Below are positions 47,108 through 55,390 of a stretch of DNA of 64,000 bases, piece after piece. The DNA comes from Sphingomonas sp. URHD0057. GTDB lineage: Bacteria > Pseudomonadota > Alphaproteobacteria > Sphingomonadales > Sphingomonadaceae. The stretch is taken from positions 124,001-188,000 of the forward strand of contig NZ_KK211162.1 in assembly GCF_000620665.1 (NCBI RefSeq), read 5' to 3'. The notes beneath the pieces are model-generated. The model was not told the DNA's origin and made no database searches. It saw nothing but the letters and a program-made list of their open reading frames with translations. Each line of letters begins with the position of its first letter. The stretch's first letter is position 1. The position numbers and the translations under genes were made by a program.

Positions 47108-48381
47108 CGACCGGCGACGCCGGCAGCGCGCCGGCGAAAAGCGCAAGCGGCTTCGCGGCCTACGGCGCGCTGCTGGCGCTGCTCGTTGGCCTCAGCCTCG
47201 GCGCTCTGGTCGGAAGCAGGTCGGCGGGCGCTCTCGGCGTCGCCTCGTTTGTCGGCACGCTGTGGCTGAATGCGCTCAAGATGACGGTCATTCCGCTGGT
47301 CGTCGCCTTGCTCGTCGTCGGGATTGCCAAAAGCCAGGAGGCGGCCGCGGCAGGACGGATCGCCAGCCGGTCGGTGCTGTGGATTGTCATTATCTGCACG
47401 CTCTCGGCGGCGTTCGGCGCGGCGGCCATCCTGCTTCTCACCAGCCTCTTCCCGCTGTCCCGCGGCACGGCGGCGGGGCTGCAGTCGGCGCTTGCCGGCG
47501 TGGAGCAGAAATCGTCCGCGCCGCTGCCCGGAATCGCGGAATTCTTCAAAGGCGTGATCCCCGACAACGTGTTTGCGGCGGCGACCAACGGGGACATCCT
47601 GCCGCTCGTCGTGTTCGCGGTGCTGTTCGCGCTGGCCCTGGCCAACATCTCATCGACGGGGCGCGCTGCAGTCGTCACCCTGTTCGAAGCGATCGCCGAC
47701 GCGCTGCTGGTGATCATTGGCTGGGTGCTGGCGATTGCGGCGCTCGGCGTGCTTGCACTGGCGTACACCGTCGGGGCGGCCGCCGGAGGCGCGGCATTTG
47801 CCGGCCTCGGCCATTATGTGGTCCTCATTTCGCTCATCGGCATCGTGGTCACGCTTGCGGCTTATCCGTTGGCGGCGATTGCCGGCGGCTGTGGGATGAT
47901 ACGCTTCTCACGAGCGTTGATCGCCCCGCAAACCGTTGCCATTTCTACTCGCTCGTCGATTGCATCGCTGCCGGCGATGCTGACCGCAACGCGCGTTCTC
48001 GGCATTCGCGAGCAAGTCGCGGACGTCACTCTGCCAATCGCCGTGGCGCTGTTCCGCGCAACCGGTCCGGCAATGAACACCGCGGTAGCTTTCTATGTCG
48101 CCCACTGGCTTGGGCTCCATCCGAGCCTGGCGCAGATGATTGCCGCGACGGCGGTCGGTGCGTTGATGAGCTACGGGGCGGTCAGCCTGCCGGGCGAGGT
48201 CAGTTTCATCAGCTCGATCGCGCCGATCGCGCTTGCGCTTGGCGTGCCGATCGCGCCGCTGGGCTTGCTCGTCGCGGTGGAGATGATCCCCGATATCTTC
48301 CGCACCGTAGGCAATGTGACTCACGACGTCATGCTCGCCGTCATCGTCGACAAGCGCTCGGGTTCCGGCCCGGAATCCTGA
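47104..48381 (+). CDS. Dicarboxylate/amino acid:cation symporter (DAACS family)
   Basis: 425 aa starting with GTG. About eight helices with two hairpins, as in GltP/DctA. The first hairpin motif is SSIASLPAMLTATRVLG (where canonical members read SSAATLP), then GPAMNTAVAFYVAHWLG and SLPGEVSFISSIAP. It imports C4-dicarboxylates or acidic amino acids with H+ or Na+. The usual MDGTA-type cation site reads GPAMNTA, so ion and substrate preferences may differ from DctA. It is coupled to the exported methyltransferase upstream. Confidence 0.88.
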   Translation: MTTGDAGSAPAKSASGFAAYGALLALLVGLSLGALVGSRSAGALGVASFVGTLWLNALKMTVIPLVVALLVVGIAKSQEAAAAGRIASRSVLWIVIICTLSAAFGAAAILLLTSLFPLSRGTAAGLQSALAGVEQKSSAPLPGIAEFFKGVIPDNVFAAATNGDILPLVVFAVLFALALANISSTGRAAVVTLFEAIADALLVIIGWVLAIAALGVLALAYTVGAAAGGAAFAGLGHYVVLISLIGIVVTLAAYPLAAIAGGCGMIRFSRALIAPQTVAISTRSSIASLPAMLTATRVLGIREQVADVTLPIAVALFRATGPAMNTAVAFYVAHWLGLHPSLAQMIAATAVGALMSYGAVSLPGEVSFISSIAPIALALGVPIAPLGLLVAVEMIPDIFRTVGNVTHDVMLAVIVDKRSGSGPES

Positions 48382-48423
48382 ACCGCCGCTGACCATTGTT
48401 CGCCGGTTTGCCGAATTCGTGCG

Positions 48424-48450
48424 TGCGTCTGTCCGCGTGCCGACAAATGG
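48424..48450. repeat. Short intergenic motif shared with 12189-12215
   Basis: This 27-base stretch (core GTCCGCGTGCCGACAAATGG) closely resembles 12189-12215 and is partly palindromic (TGTC-n-GC-nn-GC-n-GACA). A weak inverted copy of its end (CCATTGTTCGCCGG) starts at 48393, forming an imperfect hairpin just after the symporter stop. It may be a terminator-like or regulatory element. Confidence 0.45.
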
Positions 48451-48566
48451 TGCGGAGCCGTCGAGCAGTGGGCGACAAGGCCGCGCCGTCTAGCCAAACG
48501 GGCGGCGCGACGCGGGGCATTCCCCTCTGAACCCCAGTTGCTCCGCGTCGCAACAGGAGATGTCAC

Positions 48567-48677
48567 ATGCTCAGGACGCTTACAGTCGTCGCGGCGCTGC
48601 TCGTCACTTCGATCCTGGTCATCCCGACGGCGAGCCTCGCCAAGGCCTCGGATGTGGAGACGGCGGCGACCGCCTAG
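48567..48677 (+). CDS. Possible 36-aa exported peptide
   Basis: The ATG has an AGGAG element eight bases upstream. The product is essentially one signal-peptide-like helix (MLRTLTVVAALLVTSILVIP) followed by TASLAKASDVETAATA. An Ala-x-Ala-like cleavage would leave a peptide of about a dozen residues. The stop overlaps the convergent LytTR regulator stop by four bases. No family is recognised. It may be a small secreted peptide or an unselected open frame. Confidence 0.45.
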   Translation: MLRTLTVVAALLVTSILVIPTASLAKASDVETAATA

Positions 48678-49420
48678 CGTCCGGCGATGGCGCGGACCCG
48701 ATCCGAATACAGGCGGCCGACCGGCTGCTCCGTGGCGTCGGCCAGGCGCGCGATCCAGCGGCCCGACGGGTTGCGGGTAAAGCCCGTGATGAAATCCTTC
48801 CGGACGATCGCGGAGCGATGGAGTCGCACGAACAGCTCGGGGTCGAGCCCTTCCTCGAGCGCGGCCATCGAATGGTGGATCAGCCAGCTGCGCCGCCCGA
48901 CATGCAGCCGCATGTAATCGCGCTCGGCCGACACCCGGTCCACGTCCTTGGCGGCGATGCGCACCAGCCCTGACAGATCGGATGCCCAGAACTCCTCGAG
49001 CCACTGCGATCCCTTCCCCGCGCGGGGGCGGTCGGCGCGATGCTCGAGGTAGGAACGGGTCCGGTCCAGCGCACGCTGCAGCCGGAACGGTTCGACCGGC
49101 TTCATCAGATAATCGACGGCCTCGACCTCGAAGGCGGCGACGGCGAACTGATCGAAGGCGGTCACGAATACGACGGCGGGCGAGGGATGTTGCGCGGCGA
49201 GCGCGCGGGCCACGCCGATCCCATCGAGCCCGGGCATGGCGATGTCGAGGAGGAGGAGGTCGGGGTGCAGCGCCTCGGTCAGGTTGATCGCCGAATCGCC
49301 ATCGCTGGCGGTGCCCACCAGTTGCGCGCCATCGGCCCGGGCCAGCAGAAGCTGCAGCCGCTCCGCCGCGAGCGGCTCGTCATCGGCAATGAGGACGCGG
49401 AGAGAGTGGGCCTCAGCCAT
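48674..49420 (-). CDS. LytTR family response regulator
   Basis: 248 aa. The receiver domain carries ADDEPLAAERL, the phosphorylated Asp in DLLLLDIAMPGLDG, and Lys in YLMKPVEPFRL. The C-terminal LytTR DNA-binding domain is visible from VDRVSAERDYMRLHVGRRSW to FVRLHRSAIVRKDFI. It is the AlgR/LytR type, typically controlling envelope, exopolysaccharide or autolysis genes. Its start overlaps the histidine kinase gene by eight bases, so the pair is translated together. Confidence 0.94.
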   Translation of the reverse strand: MAEAHSLRVLIADDEPLAAERLQLLLARADGAQLVGTASDGDSAINLTEALHPDLLLLDIAMPGLDGIGVARALAAQHPSPAVVFVTAFDQFAVAAFEVEAVDYLMKPVEPFRLQRALDRTRSYLEHRADRPRAGKGSQWLEEFWASDLSGLVRIAAKDVDRVSAERDYMRLHVGRRSWLIHHSMAALEEGLDPELFVRLHRSAIVRKDFITGFTRNPSGRWIARLADATEQPVGRLYSDRVRAIAGR

Positions 49421-50627
49421 TCTTTTCCACTGGCATGGTGAGCGCGACCTTGAAGCCGCCGCCGGTCATCGGGCCGAAGCGGCAGCTGGCGCGCCCGCCG
49501 AAACGCGCCTCCAGTCTTTGGCAGACGTTCGACAGGCCAAGGCCGGTGCCCTCGTGCGTCGCCGCCGGCAGATCGTCCTTGCCGCCATGCTTCAGGCGGT
49601 TGCTGATCTCGAGGACCATCCGGTGATTGTCCAGGTGACGTGCTTCGATCCGGATCAGCACCGCTTTGCGGCTCTTCGATACGCCATACTTGATCGCATT
49701 CTCGACGATCGGCTGAAGGATCAATGCGGGCAGCCGGGCCGGCTCGAGTTCCTGCGGGACATCGATCTCGACGTGCAGCCGGTCCGGGAAGCGCGCCTTT
49801 TCGATATCGAGGTAGAGCCGTTGCAGGTCGATCTCTTCGGCCAGGCTGACGTCGGCGCTCGGGTCGAGCGAAAGGCTCGAACGGAAGAAGGTCGAAAGCG
49901 CGAGAAGCATCGCTTCCGCGCGGTCGGCGCGGCCGGTCATCATCAGCGACGATAGCGAATTGAGCGTGTTGAACAGGAAGTGCGGATTGACCTGATAGCG
50001 CAGCGCCCGGACCTGCGCGGCCTGGGCGGCGCTTTCGGCATCGGCCAGCCGGCGCTGGGCACCCAGAGCCTGCGCCTGCGCCTGCGTCGCGATGTAGAAC
50101 GCGCTCCAGGCGAGGAAGAAGAACAGCCACATGACCGCCGTGTCGGCGGCGTAACGGAGCTGCTTGTTGGGATCGAGCTCATGGATCTTGGGGAAGGTCA
50201 GCACCAGTGGCTCGGCGGCGCTGCGCTCGATGCGGATTTGCTGGCCCTGCTCGACGATGGTGAAGCCCTCGCGTGCCTGGAACCGGAATTGCTCGCGGCT
50301 CTCGCGGAACAGGTCCTCCATGGACATCAGCACGATCGCCATGACGATCGACGCAATGATCGAACCGACGATCGCAACCACGGTTTTCCGGCCGACCGGC
50401 GCTTGCTGAGCGAATGTCGCGATGCCGAGGTAGATGAGCGAGGTGAGCGCCACGCCCATGCCGATGACCACCAGCTTGTTCGACACCATCGTCCACGGGT
50501 CGGTACCGAGAAAGGCGCGGGCGACGACGGTTACGGCATAGAAGCACCAAAAGCCGAGGATCGACTTGAGCGCGAGCGGCCAATCGCTGAGCCGGCTGCG
50601 GACGGGCTTTTGGCGCATCATCAACAT
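49413..50627 (-). CDS. LytS/YehU-like sensor histidine kinase
   Basis: 404 aa from the ATG at 50627, which has GAGGG upstream; the longer frame from 50714 lacks a ribosome-binding site. Four membrane segments (LALKSILGFWCFYAVTVV, VIGMGVALTSLIYLGIATF, VAIVGSIIASIVMAIVLM, AVMWLFFFLAWSAFYIA) surround an extracytoplasmic stretch of about 80 residues. The kinase core has the phosphorylated His in YQVNPHFLFNTLNSLSSLM. The N box reads PIVENAIKYGV and the G box HEGTGLGLSNVCQRLEARFG. It phosphorylates the LytTR regulator. Signal is unknown. Confidence 0.93.
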   Translation of the reverse strand: MLMMRQKPVRSRLSDWPLALKSILGFWCFYAVTVVARAFLGTDPWTMVSNKLVVIGMGVALTSLIYLGIATFAQQAPVGRKTVVAIVGSIIASIVMAIVLMSMEDLFRESREQFRFQAREGFTIVEQGQQIRIERSAAEPLVLTFPKIHELDPNKQLRYAADTAVMWLFFFLAWSAFYIATQAQAQALGAQRRLADAESAAQAAQVRALRYQVNPHFLFNTLNSLSSLMMTGRADRAEAMLLALSTFFRSSLSLDPSADVSLAEEIDLQRLYLDIEKARFPDRLHVEIDVPQELEPARLPALILQPIVENAIKYGVSKSRKAVLIRIEARHLDNHRMVLEISNRLKHGGKDDLPAATHEGTGLGLSNVCQRLEARFGGRASCRFGPMTGGGFKVALTMPVEKNG

Positions 50628-50719
50628 GAGGCCCTCATGTCCCAAAAACGACCGCGCGGAAACCGCCCCCTGCCCGTTGGCAGAAGCGCTGCCCCTGCCG
50701 GTCGAAACCGGCAATCGCC

Positions 50720-50744
50720 GGAACGCCGGCCAGTCACGCTCGTT
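50720..50744 (+). promoter_or_regulatory. EcfG-type general stress sigma factor promoter
   Basis: GGAAC (50720-50724), exactly 16 bases, then CGTT (50741-50744). This matches the alphaproteobacterial EcfG consensus GGAAC-N16/17-CGTT. The start codon of the 70-aa protein lies about 30 bases downstream, in the right orientation. Confidence 0.7.
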
Positions 50745-50773
50745 TCTGTCGCAACCATAGCGGAGAGGCAGTC

Positions 50774-50986
50774 ATGAATCACCGGAAAGATGACAAGCCG
50801 CCGCCGCCGGTGCTCCCCGATGAGCCGGATGCGGAACTGGAGAAGAAGCTCAAGCTCAATCCTGATGACCAGGACGCTAAGGTCGACGTCGGCAGCGATG
50901 AATCGATGGATGCGTCCGATCCTCCCGCGGCCGCTCAGCCGGGCCAAAACGATGATCCCGTCCCATCGTCCGGATTCCCCGACTAA
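50774..50986 (+). CDS. Small acidic, probably disordered protein under an EcfG-type promoter
   Basis: 70 aa, rich in Asp, Glu, Pro and Lys with almost no hydrophobic core (KKLKLNPDDQDAKVDVGSDE), so it is probably intrinsically disordered. GGAGAGG lies nine bases before the ATG. An EcfG-consensus promoter sits just upstream, predicting induction in the general stress response. No domain is recognised. Hydrophilin-like protection of other molecules is one possibility, but that is speculation. Confidence 0.7.
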   Translation: MNHRKDDKPPPPVLPDEPDAELEKKLKLNPDDQDAKVDVGSDESMDASDPPAAAQPGQNDDPVPSSGFPD

Positions 50987-51180
50987 TTACGCAACCGTCA
51001 CAAAAGCGCTTCACCGTTGCAATAATTCAACAATCCACAGTTTTAGGTCGTCTCGTCAATTTCTTACCTAGACGCGGTGACTCCCCTCTGATTCAATCTG
51101 AACGGGGGGTGGGACTGTGGTTAAGTTTCTTGAAACCAATACCGCCGCATGATCCCGCCTAGGCAAAAGGAGTCGGGTTC

Positions 51181-51732
51181 ATGATTACGCGGACCAGCCA
51201 GCCGGCAAGCGGCGCGATGCTGATCTCGGAGATGAAGGAGTTTGCGAGCTTCTCGAAGGCTACGCAGCGCTACATCCGCCGGTCGCTCGACGTTGCCTAC
51301 GGCCGCCGCGACCCGATTGAATGCTGGGCCCGCGACGAAGGCGAAGCCGCGTCGATCCGCGCCCAGGCCCGGCTCTACAAGCAGCTCGATCACCTGCGCC
51401 TGCAGGTTCCGGACGACAGCGGGCTCGACATGATCGAGCCGTTCATCGGCATGCTGATCACCTTGTCGGCCTTCGACCTCGGTCAGGACCGGCTGCCCAA
51501 TTTCGCCGCTTATCGCTTTCTCTATGAGCGGCTCATCGGCGCTTCGTCGCGGCCGTGGCTGCCCGCGGCATTCTGCGCCGCGGCCGCGCTGCCGCACCTT
51601 CACCCCGAACGCCGCCGTGTCCTGCTGCAGTCGATCAGCGAGAGCGCGGCGACCGCGCCCGGCTGGTCGAGCCGCGAACCGGTATTCTGGCCGGAGTGGG
51701 TCGAGAAGGTCGAGCAGCAAGCCGCCGCTTGA
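51181..51732 (+). CDS. Hypothetical protein, predicted helical and cytosolic
   Basis: 183 aa. AAAGGAGT lies nine bases before the ATG. There is no signal peptide or membrane helix. Recognisable stretches are FSKATQRYIRRSLDVAYGRR, ARDEGEAASIRAQARLYKQL and an Ala-rich mid-region (WLPAAFCAAAALPHLHPERR). No family is recognised. The 194-base gap upstream is relatively AT-rich and may hold its promoter. Its stop lies two bases from the convergent HAD gene. Confidence 0.7.
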   Translation: MITRTSQPASGAMLISEMKEFASFSKATQRYIRRSLDVAYGRRDPIECWARDEGEAASIRAQARLYKQLDHLRLQVPDDSGLDMIEPFIGMLITLSAFDLGQDRLPNFAAYRFLYERLIGASSRPWLPAAFCAAAALPHLHPERRRVLLQSISESAATAPGWSSREPVFWPEWVEKVEQQAAA

Positions 51733-51734
51733 GC

Positions 51735-52235
51735 TCACGCGCTCTCGGGCGCCTTCACCGACGGAAAGATCTTCGCCAGCTGCCTGAGGCTGTCCTCGGC
51801 ATTCCTGTGATGGATGAAAACGACACCCGCGGCTTCGTAGGCGGCGCGGTGCTTTTCTCGGTCATCGACCAGCACGTCGCCGGGATGCATGTGCAGATGC
51901 TTGTCGCGGGCCATGCAGGTGATGATGGCGACGCCCGGAAAATGCTCTGCGGCCCACTCCACTTTTTGAGGCGCGGCCCATCGCCCCTCCGGCAGGCCGG
52001 TGAGGATCGTCGGCTTCAAGTGCCTGACCGCGTCGAACAACAACCGCGCGTCCGGCATCTCCTCGAGCGAACCGTAGAAATTCGGCGCCTTGGCAAGATG
52101 TTTCCAGAACGAGCCGCGGCCGTGCTTCGCGATATACTCCTTGGCGCTCATCCCGAGCATCCGGCGAACGCTCAGGTCGAAGTCCGCTAGAACGCCGTCG
52201 GCGTCGAGAAACAGACGAGGCGCGGTCTTGGTCAT
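51735..52235 (-). CDS. HAD family 5'(3')-nucleotidase-like hydrolase
   Basis: 166 aa with the HAD motif I FLDADGVLADFD, motif II in ILTGLPEG (Thr) and motif IV in GDVLVDDREKH. The compact size and the block FWKHLAKAPNFYGSLEEMP resemble the NT5C/mitochondrial-type deoxyribonucleotidases. It probably dephosphorylates a nucleoside monophosphate in the cytosol; the substrate is uncertain. It lies 15 bases downstream of the Mur ligase gene and may be co-transcribed with it. Confidence 0.8.
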   Translation of the reverse strand: MTKTAPRLFLDADGVLADFDLSVRRMLGMSAKEYIAKHGRGSFWKHLAKAPNFYGSLEEMPDARLLFDAVRHLKPTILTGLPEGRWAAPQKVEWAAEHFPGVAIITCMARDKHLHMHPGDVLVDDREKHRAAYEAAGVVFIHHRNAEDSLRQLAKIFPSVKAPESA

Positions 52236-52250
52236 GCCGGATAAGCGCTT

Positions 52251-53654
52251 TCAGGCCGAATGGGTTTCGGCCATTCGCGCGATCAGCTCCCTTGCGAAAT
52301 CGATCAGCGTGTCGTCGCGGGCGCCCATGATGACAATGCGGTCGCCCGGCCTCGCTTCCGCAACGAGCGCGTCGGCGATCGCCGCGCGGTCCGGGATGTG
52401 TTCGGCCTGCCGTTCGGCGCCATTGACCTGCTCGGCCAGCCAGTCGGAACCGCGCGTCCGCTCGACCGTGCCGCCGTGGTAGACGGGGTCGGGCAGGTAC
52501 AACCGATCGTCCGGCGCCATTCCTGTCGCGAAGCTTCGGGCGAGCTCGTCGCCCATCTTGGCCAGCGGGCCATAGCCATGCGGCTGGAACATGATGAGGA
52601 GACGGCCCGGCTGCGCGCGCAGGGTTGAGAGCGTCGCGTCGATCTTGTCGGGATTGTGCGCGAAATCGTCGATCACGGTGACGTCGCCCGCTTCGCCGAC
52701 CGTCTCCAGCCGCCGGCGAAGGCCTTCGAAGCGTCCCAGTGCCGCGACCGCATCCTCGATGCGGACGCCGAGCACGCCCGCCGCGGCGATGGCCGCGAGG
52801 GCGTTGGATGCGTTGTGGCGGCCAGGCATCGCGAGCCGGACGTCGTACCGTTCGCCCTCCGCCTCGAGCGCAAAGGTTGCGCCGCCGGCTTCGAGCTGGA
52901 GGTCCTTGCCCATGAAATCCGCGCCGGGGCTGTCGAAGCCATAGCTGAGCCGGTGATCCGCCGGAACCACGTCGGCCATCGCCCGGGTTTCGGGATCGTC
53001 GAGGTTCACCACCGCTTTGCGGGCTCGCAGCAGAAAGGCGGCGAACAGGCTGCGCAACTCGGCCATTTCCTTGTGATCGAGGCTGATGTTGGTGAGCACC
53101 GCGACCTCGGGTTTGTAGAGCGTTATCGAACCGTCGCTCTCGTCGACCTCGCTGACGAACAGCTCGGGATCGCCGACCAGCGCGCTGGCGAATGGCGCGG
53201 ACGGCGTCACGAAATTCTTCATCACCGCGCCGTTCATGACCGTCGGCTGGCGGTGGCAGGCATGGAGGATCCAGCCGATCATCCCGGTGACCGTCGACTT
53301 GCCGCTGGTCCCGCCGACCGCGACACTGCGCTGGGCGGAGTTGAGCAACCTCGCGAGGAACTCCGGGCGGGCGAGGTGGCTAAGGCCGAGCTCTTTGGCG
53401 CGAACGACGTCCGGCACGGTGGGCTCGACCGCGGCCGAGGTGACCAGGGTCATTCCCTCCTGCAGACCCGACCCGTCCTGGGGGAACAGCTGAATGCCGA
53501 GCGAGCGCAGATAGTCGAACTTTTCGGGCGTGCGCCCGGCGTCGAGCGAGCGGTCGGAGCCCGATACCTTGGCCCCGCCGGCGCGGACGATGGACGCGAG
53601 CGGAAGCATCCCGCTGCCGCCGATGCCGCTGAAGAAAACCGGAGAATCGATCAT
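52251..53654 (-). CDS. Mur ligase of the MurC/Mpl type
   Basis: 467 aa. The N-terminal UDP-binding domain starts FFSGIGGSGMLPLASIV, the ATP loop is VAVGGTSGKSTVTGMIGWIL, and the central domain has SEVDESDGSITLYKPEVAVL followed by TNISLDHKEM. The C-terminal domain carries VIDDFAHNPDKIDATL. The sequence lies between MurC (UDP-MurNAc--L-Ala ligase) and Mpl (murein tripeptide recycling ligase). It is away from the dcw cell-division cluster, so a second, recycling-type enzyme is more likely than the essential MurC. This is inference. A D-aminoacylase homologue is encoded next to it. Confidence 0.82.
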   Translation of the reverse strand: MIDSPVFFSGIGGSGMLPLASIVRAGGAKVSGSDRSLDAGRTPEKFDYLRSLGIQLFPQDGSGLQEGMTLVTSAAVEPTVPDVVRAKELGLSHLARPEFLARLLNSAQRSVAVGGTSGKSTVTGMIGWILHACHRQPTVMNGAVMKNFVTPSAPFASALVGDPELFVSEVDESDGSITLYKPEVAVLTNISLDHKEMAELRSLFAAFLLRARKAVVNLDDPETRAMADVVPADHRLSYGFDSPGADFMGKDLQLEAGGATFALEAEGERYDVRLAMPGRHNASNALAAIAAAGVLGVRIEDAVAALGRFEGLRRRLETVGEAGDVTVIDDFAHNPDKIDATLSTLRAQPGRLLIMFQPHGYGPLAKMGDELARSFATGMAPDDRLYLPDPVYHGGTVERTRGSDWLAEQVNGAERQAEHIPDRAAIADALVAEARPGDRIVIMGARDDTLIDFARELIARMAETHSA

Positions 53655-53686
53655 CGGAGCCGCCTATTGGGCGGGCGCTCAAATGG

Positions 53687-55390
53687 CTAGTGGCAAGCGC
53701 CGCCGCCGGGCCAGCCCGCCCAGCCGGGACCGCGCACGACGCGACCCGGCTTGGCGCCAGTGTGCTTGCCGTCGCGAAGCACTTGCACGCCGTTGATGAA
53801 GACGTCGTCGATGCCGGTCGCCAGCTGCTTCGGTCTCTCGAACGTCGCGTGGTCCTGGACCGTCGCGGGATCGAATATGACGACGTCTCCATAATAGCCG
53901 GCCTTGAGTGAACCGCGCTGCTTGATGCCGAGGTTGATGGCGGGGAGCGAGCTGAGCCGGCGGATCGCGTCGGGCAGTTGCGCGGCGTGATCCTTGCGGA
54001 CATATTCGGCGAGCACGCGGACGAAATTGCCGTAGGCGCGGGGATGGCTGCTGGCCTTCAGGAACACGCCCTCGGGCGCTTCCGAGGCCTCGTCGGAGCC
54101 GAAGCTCATCCACGGCAATCCGACCTCGCGCTTGATATTGTCCTCGCTCATCAGGAAATAGACCGCGCCGACACGGCTGCCGTCCTCGATCACCAGGTCC
54201 ATCGCCGTCTCTTCCGGGCTCTTGCCGCGCATTTTCGCGACTTCGGCGAGGGTCTTGCCGGTGAGCGGCTTGAGCTTGGGGTTCTTGAACGCGATCAAAA
54301 GCACGCGGTCGGGGCTGCCGGCGAGCAGCAACAGATTCTCCCAGTCGTTCGTGGGCGTGCGCATTTCCTTGATCAGGCGCGCGCGGACCGCGCGGTCTTT
54401 CAGGCGTTTGGTCCACTCCTCGAGACCGCCGGATTGCACCCATGTCGGCATCGCGGCGTCGAGCCCGGTCGCGCCCGCCGGATAGGTGTACATGTCCGCG
54501 GTGATCCGGTGGCCTTTGGCGCGCGCGGCTTCGACGGCGTTGATGGCGTCATCGAGCTTCCCCCAATTGGGCCGGCCGGCCTGCTTGAAATGGTAGATTT
54601 CCGCGGGCGCGCGCGATTTCGCGCTGATCTCGATCAGCTCGTCGATCGCCTCGATCAGCTTGTTCCCTTCGGAGCGCATGTGGCTGATGTACATGCCGCC
54701 GCATTTCGCGGCCTCGGTCGTGATGGCGACCAGCTCCGGCGTCTCCGCATACGTCGCCGGCGCGTAGATCAGTGATGAGCCGACGCCCATCGCGCCTTCC
54801 TTCATCGCCTGGCGGACGAGCGCGCGCATGCGGTTGAGCTGGGCCGGCGTCGGGTCGACGTCCTTCTCGCCGAGCTCGTGCACGCGCACCGTGGTCGCCC
54901 CGACGAACGAGGCCACGTTGGGCGTAATGCCCTTGCGCTGCAGATATTCGAGATATTGACCGAGGGTCGTCCAGCGGATCGGATATTTGATGTCGCCTTG
55001 CCGCTTCACCCCCAGCTGCTTCATCCTCGGGTTTAGGGGCCCCATCGAATCGCCTTCGCCCATGACTTCGAGGGTGACGCCCTGGCGCGTGTCGCTCATG
55101 CCCCGGCCGTCGGCGATGAGGCTCTCGGTCGCCCAGCTCAGCATGTTGATGAAGCCCGGCGAGACCGCCTTGCCCCTCGCGTCCACGACGCGCGCCGCGC
55201 GGCCGGGGGCATGCGGGCCGACGTAGGCGATCCTGTCGCCCCTGAGTGCGACATCGCCGAGGTAAGGCGCCCCGCCCGAGCCGTCGTAGATCGTCCCGCC
55301 GCGGATCAGCACGCTGTAGCGCACCGGCGGCGCGGCCGAGGTTGCGAATAAAGCGGCAATAGCAACTGCGAACGCGGTCGGTTTCTTCAT
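53687..55390 (-). CDS. D-aminoacylase/N-acyl-D-amino-acid deacylase homologue, exported, with altered metal site
   Basis: 567 aa from the ATG at 55390, with GGAGGGG upstream; a signal peptide precedes YSVLIRGGTIYDGSGG. The amidohydrolase fold is clear. The family's metal-binding PGFID-HTH motif, however, reads PGFINMLSWATESL, and the bridging cysteine block (GNCG in true D-aminoacylases) reads VMGEGDS. Other residues of the site remain (MYISHMRSEG, EIYHFKQAGR, SHPRAYGNFVRVL). Hydrolysis of N-acyl-D-amino acids is the family activity, but this subgroup may act on a different amide or peptide. It lies upstream of the Mur ligase on the same strand, 32 bases apart. Confidence 0.82.
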   Translation of the reverse strand: MKKPTAFAVAIAALFATSAAPPVRYSVLIRGGTIYDGSGGAPYLGDVALRGDRIAYVGPHAPGRAARVVDARGKAVSPGFINMLSWATESLIADGRGMSDTRQGVTLEVMGEGDSMGPLNPRMKQLGVKRQGDIKYPIRWTTLGQYLEYLQRKGITPNVASFVGATTVRVHELGEKDVDPTPAQLNRMRALVRQAMKEGAMGVGSSLIYAPATYAETPELVAITTEAAKCGGMYISHMRSEGNKLIEAIDELIEISAKSRAPAEIYHFKQAGRPNWGKLDDAINAVEAARAKGHRITADMYTYPAGATGLDAAMPTWVQSGGLEEWTKRLKDRAVRARLIKEMRTPTNDWENLLLLAGSPDRVLLIAFKNPKLKPLTGKTLAEVAKMRGKSPEETAMDLVIEDGSRVGAVYFLMSEDNIKREVGLPWMSFGSDEASEAPEGVFLKASSHPRAYGNFVRVLAEYVRKDHAAQLPDAIRRLSSLPAINLGIKQRGSLKAGYYGDVVIFDPATVQDHATFERPKQLATGIDDVFINGVQVLRDGKHTGAKPGRVVRGPGWAGWPGGGACH

